Source: Myrmaecium sp. VS I D KN 1
Taxonomy: Eukaryota > Ascomycota > Dothideomycetes > Valsariales > Valsariaceae
DNA: 64,000 bases
Reading direction: 5' to 3'
Assembly (NCBI GenBank): GCA_019775845.1
Contig: JADQAV010000043.1
Span: 310,001-374,000 of the forward strand
The notes beneath the pieces are model-generated. The model made no database searches. It had not been told where the DNA came from and worked only from the letters and a program-made list of their open reading frames with translations. Position numbers and translations under genes: made by a program. Each line of letters begins with the position of its first letter. Position 1 is the stretch's first letter. Positions 23,969-36,452 of the stretch are shown here, one piece after another.

Positions 23969-24937
23969 ATGCGCGCGCTCTCAGCTCTGTTCTTTGCTCT
24001 TCTCCCAGCCGCCAGCTGCGGTACCCTTGGGACCGAAAAGCGGCCCCTCCCCCTGGTGATCTGGCATGGGTTGGGCGACAACTACGCCTCGGAAGGCATG
24101 CGCGAGATCGCCGCCCTCGCGGAAGAAGTGAACCCTTCGACGTTCGTGTATCCGATCCAGCTCGGGGCATCCGCCTCGGCGGACCGCAGCGCCAGCTTCT
24201 TCGGCAACCTCACCACGCAGCTCGAGCAGGTCTGCGAGGCCCTCGCCCAGCACCCCATCCTCTCGACCGCGCCCGCCATCAACGCCCTCGGCTTCTCCCA
24301 AGGCGGCCAGTTCCTGCGCGGGTACGTGGAGCGATGCAACGCGCCGCCGGTCCGCAACCTGGTCACCTTCGGCGCGCAGCACAACGGCATCGCCGACTTC
24401 CAGCGCTGCGGCGCGACGGACTGGCTCTGCAAGGGGGCCATGGCCCTGCTGCGCGGCAACACCTGGAGCCCGCTCGTGCAGGCCCGGCTCGTGCCGGCGC
24501 AGTACTACCGGGCCACCGACCCGGCCACGGGCCGGCCGGCGGCCGACTACCTCGCCCACAGCAACTGGCTCGCCGACGTGAACAACGAGCGCGCCGCGAA
24601 GAACGCGACGTACGCCCGCAACCTCGCCCGCCTCGAGCGCTTCGCCATGTTCGTCTGGGCCAATGACACCACCGTCATCCCCAAGGAGAGCGGCTGGTTC
24701 GCCCAGACGAACGTGACCACCGGCCAGGTCACCCCCTTGCGGGAGCGGGAGGTCTACAAGCAGGACTGGCTGGGCTTGAAGCGCTTGGACGAGAAGGGCG
24801 GCTTGGTGTTCGAGGAGCTCGAGGGCGGGCACATGGAGTTGGAGGAGGAGGTCTTGAGGAAGGTGTTCCGGGAGTACTTTGGACCGGTGGAGGTGGATTT
24901 GCCTGAGGACGGAGAGCAGGAGAGGTTGGATCTGTAA
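23969..24937 (+). CDS. ppt1: Palmitoyl-protein thioesterase
   Basis: Lysosomal/vacuolar-type enzyme that removes palmitate from cysteines of lipid-modified proteins during their breakdown. Single exon, 322 aa. Residues 1-17 form a signal peptide (MRALSALFFALLPAASC). The oxyanion region is WHGLGDNY. The catalytic triad is visible as Ser110 in GFSQGG, Asp233 in WANDTTVIP and His288 in EGGHME. NNE, NAT and NVT motifs offer N-glycosylation sites, as expected of a secretory protein. The length matches the PPT1 family. The gene has extreme G/C at third codon positions compared with most neighbours. I see no sign of truncation or transfer. Confidence 0.95.
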   Translation: MRALSALFFALLPAASCGTLGTEKRPLPLVIWHGLGDNYASEGMREIAALAEEVNPSTFVYPIQLGASASADRSASFFGNLTTQLEQVCEALAQHPILSTAPAINALGFSQGGQFLRGYVERCNAPPVRNLVTFGAQHNGIADFQRCGATDWLCKGAMALLRGNTWSPLVQARLVPAQYYRATDPATGRPAADYLAHSNWLADVNNERAAKNATYARNLARLERFAMFVWANDTTVIPKESGWFAQTNVTTGQVTPLREREVYKQDWLGLKRLDEKGGLVFEELEGGHMELEEEVLRKVFREYFGPVEVDLPEDGEQERLDL

Positions 24938-25276
24938 AGGGCTGTCGTCGGGTCTGACAGGGAGCGAGTTCCAAGGCGTTGGCGGAGCAGATGTAGATGT
25001 TCATATTACAGGCACTAGAGGTTGCAGGTGAACGTCCCACGGGTAGCATCAGTATCAGAATCAGTATCAATATAATCTCGATCGCACAGTCTCCGCGCAC
25101 GCAGCCAGTAGTAACAGAAGTCGATGGAACATGATGGCGAGCAAATCCAACAGATCATCCCAACCAGAGAAACAGAAAGCCCCTTCCAATTTTTCTGAGC
25201 CCTGCCCAAACGAACGCCGAAAAACACCAGAGGCCAGGTGAAACATGAAGCAGAACCACGGTTAGGCCGGGGGGCT
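24938..25276. other. Short convergent intergenic region
   Basis: 3' regions of the thioesterase (+) and the L1-domain protein (-). It contains a small run of atcagtat repeats near 25045-25070. No gene seen. Confidence 0.6.
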
Positions 25277-26711
25277 TTAGGCGGCAGCCTTCTTCTTGCT
25301 CTTTTTCACCTTCTTATCCTCACCAGCCGCATCGATCTTCAAGCCGTCATCCACCTGCTTGGCAGCCTCCTCCTTTTGCTTCTTCAACTTCTCCTTGCGG
25401 AGCTTGATCTCCTTCTCCAGATCGTTGCCACCTTCCTCCTTCTTAGCCTTCTTTACCTTCTTCGCCGCCTTCGGCTCTTCCTCCTTGCCTGCCACGGCCT
25501 TCTCCTCGATAGCCTCCGCAGGCGCATCCTCAATGGCTTTCCTCTTCTTGTTCTTTGACTTGCTGTCATCCTTGGGAGGAGCAACCCACTTCTCATCCAA
25601 AACGTCCTCCTCATCTTCCCACAGCTCGTCCGCCAACCACAAGGGCAGGGACATGGTGTTGGGGCCCTTGATGTGGAAAGAACGCACGTTCCGCCAGCCC
25701 TTGGGAACATATTTCTCGGTGAGCGCCTTCACGACGGCTTCAATGTTCTCGGTCAGCTTCTCCGGCGTCCAGCTGGCGTAGCCCACCTTGACGGCAGTCG
25801 TGGTGGCAGGTGCGAGGTGAACAAGCGCGGAGTGAAGGGTCTTCTCGATTTCGTGGGCGACAGCCTCCGGAGTGCCGACAACGTCGGTCGTCTTCACCGG
25901 GTTGCGCGGGGCAAGGGCGTGCTTGGGCTTCTTGTTGGGGTTCTTGGTGTTGCCAGTCAAGGAAACGGGGATGGGACGCCTGGAAGTAGACTGATAGAAG
26001 GCCTTGCCGAGAACGGGGGGGAGGAAAGTGACGATGCGCTCGTCGGCGAGGAAGATATCGTATTCAGCGGCCAGCTGGCGGCGGCCTGGAAAGAGTCAGG
26101 GTCAACTTCACACACGGTGGAGCACTGGTAACACCTACTCTCATAAGACTTGTACTTGGCCTTCAGTTTCTCCAGGCCAATGACTCGTCCAATCTTGCTC
26201 TGGAGTTCCTTGGGGAATGAAGGGTGCGCAACCACATCCTTGAAGAGGCGCTGAGGGTCCGCGGTGATGAGGCATATGCGACTGGCCGCAGTGGCCTCCG
26301 TGACACTGTGAGGGAGGTTGATGCGACCGGGCTTTAAGCGCTTCTTGTCCACAATGTGCTTCTTGGTCCTGTGCCTGGTTAGGAGGTCTGTTCGAGGGAA
26401 ATCGGGAAACGGACGTGAGTTCTTACCCAAGGATGAGCCACTGCGAAAATGAGTTAGCGATTGATGAGACGAAACACTCATACGGATGGATCTCAACATA
26501 CCACTGGCACCTGATCCTCGTCATCCTCCTCCTCGTCGTCGCTCTCGGTCTTCATCAGATCCTTCACCGGCTTCGCGGCCTCCCGCTTTTTGCGCTCGGC
26601 CTGGATGTGCTTGGTCAAGGCCTTCGCAGCCTTCAGAGTCTGGTCGGGGTTGAGCTGATACGGCGTACCAGACTCCACCTTGGTGGTCAGCGCAGTAGAA
26701 GAGGGCGCCAT
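25277..26711 (-). CDS. Ribosomal L1-domain ribosome-biogenesis protein (Cic1/Utp30 family)
   Basis: Nucleolar assembly factor of the ribosomal protein L1 superfamily, most likely acting in pre-60S (Cic1/Nsa3-like) or small-subunit processome (Utp30-like) maturation. Exons (minus): 26711-26502, 26440-26427, 26368-26139 and 26085-25277, giving 420 aa. The second exon is only 14 nt (TGG CTC ATC CTT GG) but restores the sequence WLILGTKKHIVDKKR. The L1 fold spans about 30-290 with HSVTEATAASRICLITADPQ and SFHIKGPNTMSLPLW. The C-terminal ~110 residues are Lys/Glu-rich and disordered, suited to nucleolar RNA binding. The acidic stretch SDDEEEDDEDQ before the microexon is typical of nucleolar proteins. 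The choice between Cic1 and Utp30 orthology needs alignment. Confidence 0.88.
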
Positions 26712-28653
26712 TGCAAGTGCGAGAGAAGCGGAAAGTGGTGGGATCTGAAGGCGGTTGGCAGCTCTAAGTCCTCTCCAGCCCTCTCACAAAAAGTTTCGAG
26801 CAAGCGGATTTTCGGGGACCGCCAAGAATTCCGGAACACCAAACTGTGCAAACACTGCCGAGAGAGTAAAGGCGGTGAGAGCTATCCGTACCGCTCAGTA
26901 TATTACATCACGAGGCTGGCTTCGGTTAAAGTTGAGTAAGAATTGGAGGGACCAGCACCCAGGACGTGAAAGAGACACCACTGCGGACGATCCTATCCAC
27001 TCGCGCTGTTTGCTCCCTGCTATGCGCGATGATGTAGAACTGAAACGCGGACGAAACAAACCTTCAGATGTCCGTCTGCAACCATGCTGCTCAATCACCA
27101 ATGCCCTCCAGGTCGTGGTCGGGCGGCTGGGTGTATCAGATTTGCACCATTTTATATGTTGAGGGATTGAGTACAAGTTGCTTCGGCTGGAGAACCATTT
27201 CAGTCCCGAATTTGTGTTACCCCAAGTCTACTCCGTACTGTATCTGAGTAACTATAACTTCTCCGATCTGCTTCATACATACCAGTACCTACCATGACCT
27301 ATCGATGAAGCCCAACTTTCTCGCCGAACCCCTTTCATCCCTCACGCCAAAACGCGAGGTCTGACCGGCGGGCTGGGCTGTTGCTCCACCACGGCGCAGT
27401 TTACCCGATTCCGGCTTTCCTTCAGTCAACTCGTCCGGAAGCGGGTTTCCCCCTCATCGTTTTTCGTGCAATTGGCTGCAATAAGGACGACGCCAACTCT
27501 GGATCCCGCTCCTCTTTCGCCCCGCCCCGACGGATTATGGTCTGCGTGCTGTGCCGGCCAACCCTTCAAGCCAGCACTTTAGAGGCAAGCAGACGCGCTC
27601 TGCTATCACCACGGGCGCAGCCAACACCTCGAGTCGATAATCTCAAGGCGCGGTGATCAGAGGAAGGTAAGGCCACACGCATGCTCCCTTAGCTAGAGTG
27701 CCTCGCACGGGGGCGCTCGGCGTGCAAAGGATAGACAGGAAACCATTGCGCGTGAAGGAAAGCTAGCCACCAGTCTCTTTCGCCCGGGAGCAATTGCGTC
27801 AGGTTGAAGAGGATCCTTGAGCTGTCACATTGGCACGCGGCGCGTCTGGTCGCATGAGTTACAGCTCAAAAAAGCGGACTTTCGGTCATAACGGTCTAGC
27901 GACTGGACGCCCGGGCGTGGGGGCTGGGGCTGCTACAAGTATCCGTAAGGTACAGCGTTACTCGGTCGATGCCTTGATGACTATTGGTTGGTGCCAGGTA
28001 ACTTACGGATGCTGGGGCCCGTAGTGATCGGTAACTGACATGAACGTGCCATTAACGTGCATAGTTGTATCCCGATGTGGGTAATTATGTACCGTACTAG
28101 TCTTTATGTAAGTGCGGTAAGGAGGCACCGTACGGAGGAGGGACGTAAGTGCTGGGAATAGCCTTGGAAACCAATTGGATGCATCGCACTGGACATTGCG
28201 AGCACGCGCAATCGTGTTCGCGTGCCGACATCAGCCCTCAATTCCTTTTCGTTATTTGCGTGCGGCGTGTGTCCTGAGTGGGTGCAAATCAAGGTCAGTC
28301 AAACCGATTTAACGGGGGGCCCGGTGGTCCCGGCGTATAGCGCACTTGCACCGCGTCTCTCCAGGCGCGAACGCGATCACCACCGACCACCACCACCTCT
28401 CAAAATCTACCCAGGCCCCCTCCACACACCGACCTCTTCCCCTCTCCCATTGAACCTCTCCGGGACACTTCGTCAGCTCTTCTTCATATTCGTCTCCGCT
28501 GATGCTCTTCTATCCTACTTGCAACCACCTTCGCTTCATCACCACTCACTCGTCACCCCGTGCTCGCTCACTCATCCTGCGCGTCTGACTCGGGTGACGT
28601 GCAGGTGCTGACCTTCGGGGTTTGGATTCCCAAGACATCAACCACCTCCTGCC
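26712..28653. other. Long divergent intergenic region without a supported gene
   Basis: This 1.9 kb separates the L1-domain gene (-) from the FHA gene (+). Frames of up to 135 codons exist, but none has family features or splicing that extends it. Bases 28380-28650 are pyrimidine-rich and probably form the FHA gene's leader. The 15-mer CTACTCCGTACTGTA at 27228-27242 recurs exactly at 36707. I searched by eye for tRNA B-box-like words and found none convincing. Confidence 0.55.
27228..27242 (+). repeat. 15-mer CTACTCCGTACTGTA, copy 1
   Basis: Identical to 36707-36721, 9.5 kb away, both in intergenic DNA. A related word, catactccgta, occurs near base 100. It may be a fragment of a dispersed short repeat or a recurrent regulatory word. 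Confidence 0.6.
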
Positions 28654-30236
28654 ATGGCGTCTCCATCACTCAATAGCAGTTTGTCTCATGGAGACGTCCT
28701 CGATGCCTCTCCTTCCAAACGGCAGCCCGTCCAGCGGACTCCGTCCTTATTACCAGCATTCGAGCCGCTTTCCTCCTCCCCATTCCCCCGGGCGGGTTCC
28801 AAACGGAAATTTCTCGAGGAGGATGAGGACACCTCTCCATTGAGACAGAAAGACGCTCTGAAGTTCTACCCTACCCCCGTACCGACATCCTCTACTGGCA
28901 TGCTGCCATCGTCCCCCACCCGATCCGTCCGGCCAACGCTTGAGCGTACCTTCTCTGAGCGTAACCCTCTATGTGCTGTTCCTTCCATCGAACTGAAGGC
29001 TACAGGCGAACCCATCCGTATGGGCAGATCGAGCAACTCATCTGACTATCAGCTCTCAAACAACCGCCTCATTTCGCGCGTTCATCTCCAAGCCACGTAT
29101 CACGCTCCCAACGCGTTTCACCCCGATGGGGAGGTCGAGATAGAATGTCTGGGTTGGAACGGAGCGACTGTTCACTATGCAGGACGCGTAGTCACTTTGT
29201 CCAAGGGTCAATGCTTCAAGACGGATAAGCCATCGCTAGAGATCATGTTGGATGTTCAAGACGCCCGCGTCGTAATTGCGTGGCCCCACTGCGAGGACAG
29301 GGCCCGGGTAACCCGCTCAACATCAACCGAGGAATGGAACAATTCCCCACGCCACACAGTTCAGGATCACTTCGCTTCTAGCCCACCGCCAATGCTACCT
29401 CAGTCTCCCGTTTCGCCTTCACCAGTCAGCCACCTTCCTGACGTCGAAGCTACCTTTGTGGAGACCGAAGAACCCGTTCGAGTCTTCGAGGATCCCGAAG
29501 CGAGCGACCCTGTCTTGGATCACGGTAGCCGGACCAGTTCGGTTCAGCCCAACTCTGCTCTTGACAGCCCCAGCGTCCAAGAGGAGCCTCACTCTAGCCT
29601 CCTGTCTTCCCTTACCTCGGAGGAGTTTGATGACCTTGAGAATGAGGAGAATGACCCGATCATCCACTCCTTTGGGCCTTTCGGTGACAATCTACTCTCT
29701 CGAGTGGCGTCTATTTCTGCATCCAGGAATGTTGAACATCATTCGGTGAAGCCGTCCATTTCGTCGCCTACCAAGAAGGGTGTCGTTGAAGATCTGCCTC
29801 GTCACCCCAACGAATCTCCGATCAAGAACCATGTGATCAACCAACTGGCTTTCTCTCGCGCACATTCCATGCCCCTCTCTACCATTCTTGGCAATCTGCC
29901 CCCCTCTATGAAGAATAGCGAGGTTGATGGCAAGAAGTTCAATCTCCGAAACAAGGACCTTCACAGGATCCTGGATGACATCCCCTGCATTGGCGAGATT
30001 CATCGCGAAGGCAAAGACGCCGCTGGCAAGCCCCTTGAGGACGAATACTACTACATGCCGGAGAAGGACGAAGACGTTCCCAGACGCGAGGCGGTCATGG
30101 GAGGTATCGGCGGAACCGGATTGAGAGCTGTGAGGAAGGCCCACAAGGTATGATCCATCATTCCAGTATCGTCCTATTCGGTTCACTAACATGTATTGAA
30201 CATCAGCAATACTACTGGAAGAAACCTCGGCACTAA
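28654..30236 (+). CDS. FHA-domain protein, Tos4/Plm2-like
   Basis: Likely nuclear phosphothreonine-binding regulator. Fungal proteins of this shape include yeast Tos4 and Plm2, which bind chromatin and histone deacetylase complexes in the cell cycle and DNA damage response. Exons 28654-30147 and 30207-30236 give 507 aa. The N-terminal ~100 residues are Ser/Pro-rich with several SP/TP sites and a basic GSKRK. The FHA domain covers about 107-210: Gly124-Arg125-Ser126 and Ser141-Arg-Val-His144 are the conserved phosphopeptide-binding core. A long disordered acidic/Ser-rich middle follows. The C-terminal block with NLRNKDLHRILDD and the terminal QYYWKKPRH, encoded by a 30-nt last exon, is characteristic of this fungal family. 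Assignment to Tos4/Plm2 is inference. Confidence 0.82.
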
Positions 30237-32119
30237 GCTCTCTTCGATCTCTACGGGAATCGCTATTCTTCAACTGTTCACATCCGCTGGACCGTCTCAA
30301 CAGTTGACCTAACATCACTGCGTTCGGCTCCCTGCGGCCGATCCTACACTTACCATACTGTTAATGCCTTACACCACTCATTGCGTCATCCTGGACTTTG
30401 CACTTGCATTCTTGTTTTCCATTGCATAGCCTGCGAAGGATAGCTTTGCTATATCGATTTGCTCCGGTTGCCCCTCCAAACCTATCTCAACACACCAGGA
30501 CCTTTCTCGCCTCCTGTACCGCTGCTTGCATAACTCTTATACCGGCGGCCAGAACGCCGAGGGGCATAATCCTTTGATGCTTTTTCTTCTTTTATCTTTC
30601 TGCTCTTTGCTTCTTGCTTTTTTCTTCTTTTCTCATCCTCATTCGATTCCCACAACCATTCCCCCAATTGGCTATCTTTCTTCCTTTGCTTTCTTCTTTT
30701 CCAGTTAGGCCTTCGGCCTTGTGTTCTTCTTTTCAAATTGGTCATATCGTACTGCCCATGGTCTACTCCCCATGCGGTATTACCCCCTTCCCCTGCTTCG
30801 AACTCCAGTGAACTGGAACAGTGGAGAAGGTCCTCAATTGCATCACACACAGTACAATGTATGCTAGGATTCACGGAAATGAGAGAAAAAAAATGACAAC
30901 GGTACGGTTCTGATGGCTGGTTGGGTAAGGTGCTCTTCGGTAGGTCGGATGGACGACCAAAAGGTTGGATGAAGGGGAGCAACGGATGGGGAGGGCAGGG
31001 GGTCTGCTTTTCTTGCTTTCTTTGCTTTCAATATTTGTTTCTCTCAAAAGCTTCAGTCTGTGATTTCTCTCGGATATCCTAGAGGCTGGCTAGCATGGAT
31101 GGAAGGGGTGGTCCGCCTTCTACCTATCCATGACGGATGGGTAGTCTCGACGGAGGTGAGCGGGCGGACATTTTCGAGATGGAGGACAATGGGCGGAAGA
31201 GACTTGTATATCCACAAACATATCCAAGGTGTAGAGGTCGTAGGAACCAGTCGATCAAAATAGCTCCTTGAAATTGCTGAGTATGTGGTCGAAGATGGCT
31301 CCGGGTTTAGAATCAAGTGAGACTGCCGAGGCAACTTGGACTACAGCTAATCGACTTGAAATAAATTATGTGTTCTTTCTGTCTTCCGGGATCATTATCA
31401 CCATTCCATCATCATATTGGATTTGAATCCTCCGGCGAAGAAAAAGGAGGTTCTGCAGCGCTTCACAGCCAGTCCGCCAAGTTGTCTTTTTTCCTAAAGA
31501 GGAAATCTGTAAACAGGATCGACGAAAGGGTCTCCCGCGTGGACGTCCGCTTGGCGCCTCGCGTGACGTCAGACAGAGGCACGGACACGAAAGAAAAACG
31601 CGACAGCACGTGATCATAGCGGGGCTGCAGTTGCCTGATATTGATGCCTGGATCATTCGAGCGAAAGATTTGGGCAAGGTGATGAAAATGGGCGATAAAG
31701 ATCAGTCAAAAGCAGATGTATCATGAAGGCGGCGCGCCTTGTTCCTCGTCACATTCGCTATACGATTGCTGCTAACAGCTGTCGAGCCAGAACATGAGGG
31801 AACAGCCAGTGATAGTGGCATTCAGTCCTCTCACTGAATTGCCGGGGTCAGGTCCTGATTTCGCCACGTTTCGATGTCGCCAGCCTTATACCGCGCAGTG
31901 AGAAGATCCGTTCATGTTTCATGGCCTTGGAAAGAGGTTTTTGGGAATTCTTATCGTAAATGATCTACAACCACTGCGGTAGTAGTATGTAGCAGTGGGG
32001 CTCCGACAATGCAACAACGCCTGACTGAGAGACACAAACCAGTTTCCCGTTGTCCCTTTCTTTCCTTTCCACGCCGACCCTGTTCCCCCGACACAGCACA
32101 GCCCAGCAAAACGAGTCGT
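30237..32119. other. Convergent intergenic region without a supported gene
   Basis: These 1.9 kb lie between the 3' ends of the FHA gene (+) and the ubiquitin-eL40 gene (-). It includes a T/C-rich run at 30575-30720 and short frames of no apparent coding value. A tRNA-like word (ggatttgaatcc near 31419) has no cloverleaf around it. Confidence 0.55.
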
Positions 32120-32905
<786 letters not shown>

Positions 32906-33153
32906 TCAAGTGTCGACTGCAGAGCGCAGAGTCAATACTGGAGGCAGGCGGCGAGTTGTGTGCGCTAGTGGCACTAAGCGAGGCGATGGCGGGACCGCGG
33001 GAACCTCACACCTTCACCACCGCCAACCGGGCACCTCCACCGCTGACCAGGACGCATGAGCGTTGGGACTACAGCGGCAAATCCTGCAAACCGTGTATAC
33101 TCGGGTCTTGAAGGTTTCGAAGTATATACAGTTTTTCATAAAATATGGGTATC

Positions 33154-35194
33154 TCAAATAATATCTGCCTCTATCTCCTCCTCCTGTTCGAGTGCCTTCC
33201 GTCTTTCCGCATCCACCCATGTTCGCAGCCGTCTCTCCGTCAAAAACACAGCCTTGACCAGTGTATGTAGAGACAATCCCGCGAATTTTGCAATGGCCTC
33301 ATAGTATGCCTTCACTTTCTCTGGTAGATCAGCTTCGTGTCGGTACTGTTTGTAGAGGCTTCCCGGCCTGAGTATTCTCTCCTCCATCTGTGCAGCTTCT
33401 GTTTCGGTTACTGCGCGGCTGGGTTGAAGACCGCTCTGAACACGCTTGATCTTCTCTACCTCCGCAGCCCGAATAACTTCTTCGTTCACTGCTTGGGATC
33501 TCGTAGCTTCCGCGTTCCCATCACTCTCTATGGGAAACATCCGAAACATAGCTCTCTTGAACTCTGCGTCTCTGTCTTGATCCTTTATCGTTTCATCCAC
33601 CCACGTCTTCTGGTACCAGTCAAGGTACTCATCCATAACCTTCCCTTCCATATCGAAGACGTCCGAGTCCTTCACCCTCATGGCGGCTTCGTAGGCGAGC
33701 GAGCTCGGTTGCTTCTTCTGTTCCACTTCCTCCGTCAACCGGGTCCAGATGTCCCAGTCCATGACAGCCGCTGCAGGTTCTGCATTGCTGTACGGCTGCC
33801 TTTTGAATCCGTCGAATGGATAAAGAAGCTTTGTGGCGATGACAACCAGTGCAGCTAGCTGTGTTCCGGGATAAGATATGACACGTAGCCGGCTTTTCGT
33901 CTCTACTGGGAACTGGAAATCGTAGCCCACCAGAAACGCAAGACGAGTAACCGCCGGATATATGTCCAATGGAACTGCCAACTCCCGTAGGTAGCGGAGA
34001 AGTAGAAGTGGATGATTCAATGAAGGGAAGATGACGCCACAATCGCGTTTGTAGGTCTGAGCCAGCTCCATAACTGCTTGTTGTAGCTGGTTAGGCTTGA
34101 GGAGGCTCCTGGGATCAAGTGCGTGGATATAATGCGCGGGGAGCCGTTCCTTCATCGCTGGTTGTACATGTCTAATTGCTCGGAGGTACACCAGCTCACC
34201 TTTGGTAGCAGCTTGGAAGAGGTCGCCTATAGTCACGGGTAAGCGCAGCGCAAGCGTACCAAGGTAGCAAAGCGCAAGGGCATCAAGCAGACTCGGTGTG
34301 GAATCTGCCTTCTTGCCGCGCCTATGCCGTGTACCGTCGTCTTCAGTGGCCGTTTCGGCTTCGGACTGCGAGCTGTAAAGATGCGACTGGCTCTCGCTAT
34401 CGGAGCCATGGTCATCAACCTTCTCTCGAAGGTTGGTCAAACGCAGAGCCCACAGATCAAATATGACGACCTGTATCCAGAGATCAGTCTGTGTATTCGC
34501 CGTGGTAGACGCACGCTCGGCCAAAAGTCACGAGAGGAGTAAGAGCGTGAAAATAACTGCGGGCAATAGAATGCCTGCTGCTGTTAAGAGAGAAGGGAAA
34601 CAGACAAAAAATTCCAGTAACATGACACAAAGGCATCGCCATACTGATAAATGAGAATTAATACAGAAGGCGGACTCACCTCCAGCTCAGCCGGTAACCC
34701 CTTCTCCTTAACCAGCCACCAGATCTGTTTGCGCAAGATCAACTGGTAACATTGCAGATACAGTTCAAAAGCGCGCTTTCCCTGCCAACCTGCATTGTAT
34801 TAGTCGCCATTGGCAACAGTCGTCATCCACAATAATCCTGTCATGCACCGGATGAGACACCTCAGCTGTCCTCCCCCGCATATCCGGAAGCCTCCAATCA
34901 CCGAAACTCCAATGCGCTTACGAGCCTCCAACGAAGGGGGACCAGTGCAGAGGGAAAAGTTTTCGACTTACGTTGCAAGACCTTTTCCCGCTCCTCGGCC
35001 CTCTTCCTCGTCTTCTTGCCCTGTGTGCCGAACGCGTCCTCGTCATCGCCCGTTGCTTGCAGGCCGGCGCGTCGATGACCGTTCTGGCAGTAGTAGTACC
35101 CATCGTTGTCGTTGCGATAGAATCTGTCGGAGGGGCAGTTGTCTTCGCCGCAACGCTCCCCCTTCGGGAGACGAATGACCTCCTGCGCCTCCAT
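33154..35194 (-). CDS. rrn7: RNA polymerase I core factor subunit Rrn7
   Basis: TFIIB/TAF1B-like subunit of the core factor that recruits RNA polymerase I to the rDNA promoter, acting in the nucleolus. Exons (minus): 35194-34972, 34789-34680 and 34470-33154, giving 549 aa. An N-terminal zinc ribbon has Cys-x4-Cys (ERCGEDNC) and Cys-x3-His (YYYCQNGH). It is followed by DAFGTQGKKTRK, conserved in fungal Rrn7. Exon 2 supplies RWQGKRAFELYLQCYQLILR, and the cyclin-like repeats follow. An ATG in the exon gives MEAQEVIRLPKGERC; upstream codons in frame have no ATG. The introns are 182 and 209 bp, longer than typical here, so additional small exons cannot be fully excluded. The 280 bases up to the ubiquitin-eL40 gene are its 3' flank and that gene's promoter. 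Confidence 0.88.
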
Positions 35195-35712
35195 GTCAAC
35201 CACAGCAAGTGCTCCCAGCTAAGAGGGCATATCGGGTCCCTGGACAACTTGATCTTGGCGTACGGGAACCTACGGGGCTTGGGATATTCGAGGCTGACAT
35301 GTCAGGGTTCAGCGACCGTTGGAAGGAGCGTCAAATTTGGGTCTAAGCGTCATTTTTCCACAACCATGCTAAAATCTCACACGAATCATTCAGGATAATG
35401 TGGTTGTCAGGCATCAAGTCATGATTGTATTTTCCCAGTAAGGAAGCACATCATCATAAGCGTGTCCCTCGCGGTAGCTTTCGATCGATGTGCTCGCAAA
35501 CCCGTCCCAAATCCACCCTAGTGAAAACCCCCTACAATTCAAGCTTTGTGGTTGGTCGCTTTTCACCAACGTAAAGTAACAAGCGCCGGAAATTGCACAA
35601 ATACCACATTCAACAGAGCAGAGCTACAGGGGAAGATGTTGTAGAGTGCCGTGTGATATCCCTCATGCGTGCTCGCTCCCCAAATCCACCAGAACTCCGT
35701 TGTGAGAGATGA
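35195..35712. other. Intergenic: rrn7 promoter and eIF5A 3' region
   Basis: Between two minus-strand genes. I see no gene or repeat; the part nearest 35712 is probably the eIF5A 3' UTR. Confidence 0.6.
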
Positions 35713-36452
35713 TCAACCACGGGGAGCCTCCTTAGCGTCGATGGCGATCTCCTCACCCATGGAGGTAAGGACAATGACGTCTATAGCGACTCAGTTAGCC
35801 CATGCTGATTGACGGAAGATGCCAGGAAGATCTTACTAGTGTCCTTGCCCTCCTCGTTGAAGAGCTTGTTAATCTTCTCGCCAACCTCGCCGTCGGGGAG
35901 CTTGACATCGTCCTTGGTGGTACCGTCGTCGGACATAAGAGAGAGGAAGCCATCATCGGTAACGTCAAGCTGGTGAGGAAATCAGTGGTTGTCTCCTCTT
36001 GGCGGTAGCTGTGTCCACTTACAAGCTGGTACTCCTGGCGACGGACGTTGGGGACATCCATGTTGTGGGTGGAGGGGCAAAGCTCCTCAAGCTTCTTGCC
36101 GGTGAAGATATCAATGGCAACAAGATGGACCTTGGCGTGACCGTGCTTGCCAGTCTTGGAGGTGGACATTTCGACGATCTTGCAAGGGCGGTTCTTGATG
36201 ACAACGAAGCCGTTCTTCCTCAAAGCAGAGCACTGCATGGGGTAGGTGGCAGAGGCACCGGCATCGGCGCTCTCGAAGGTGTGCTCATGCTATATGAAAA
36301 TCGCATTAGCCGTCCGTCTATGCTCATGGCGATGGCGATGCCTTTTTTCGCCGTTCTGCCTTAGAAATTCATAGGCACAATCGATAAAGGTGGGGCAGCA
36401 GGAGGCAGCGGGCGCATCTGGAGCGACTCACCTGCGCGTCGTTGTCGGCCAT
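35713..36452 (-). CDS. eIF5A: Translation initiation factor eIF5A
   Basis: Essential factor that relieves stalled ribosomes during elongation and termination; it carries the modified residue hypusine. Exons (minus): 36452-36432, 36289-36023, 35969-35837 and 35780-35713, giving 162 aa. The hypusination loop [12 protein letters not shown] is intact, with the modified lysine at Lys55. The C-terminal OB fold reads [15 protein letters not shown] to [21 protein letters not shown]. The first exon encodes only MADNDAQ, and the next intron is 142 bp while the others are 53 and 56 bp. Donors are GTGAGT, GTAAGT and GTAAGA. Confidence 0.97.

Noticed and set aside
23981-24832. 283-codon antisense frame over the thioesterase
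   Set aside because: Same cause: extreme GC3 of the sense gene, which has a complete catalytic triad.
31405-31440. tRNA-like word ggatttgaatcc
   Set aside because: It resembles a T-arm, but no acceptor stem, D-arm or anticodon arm can be folded around it on either strand.
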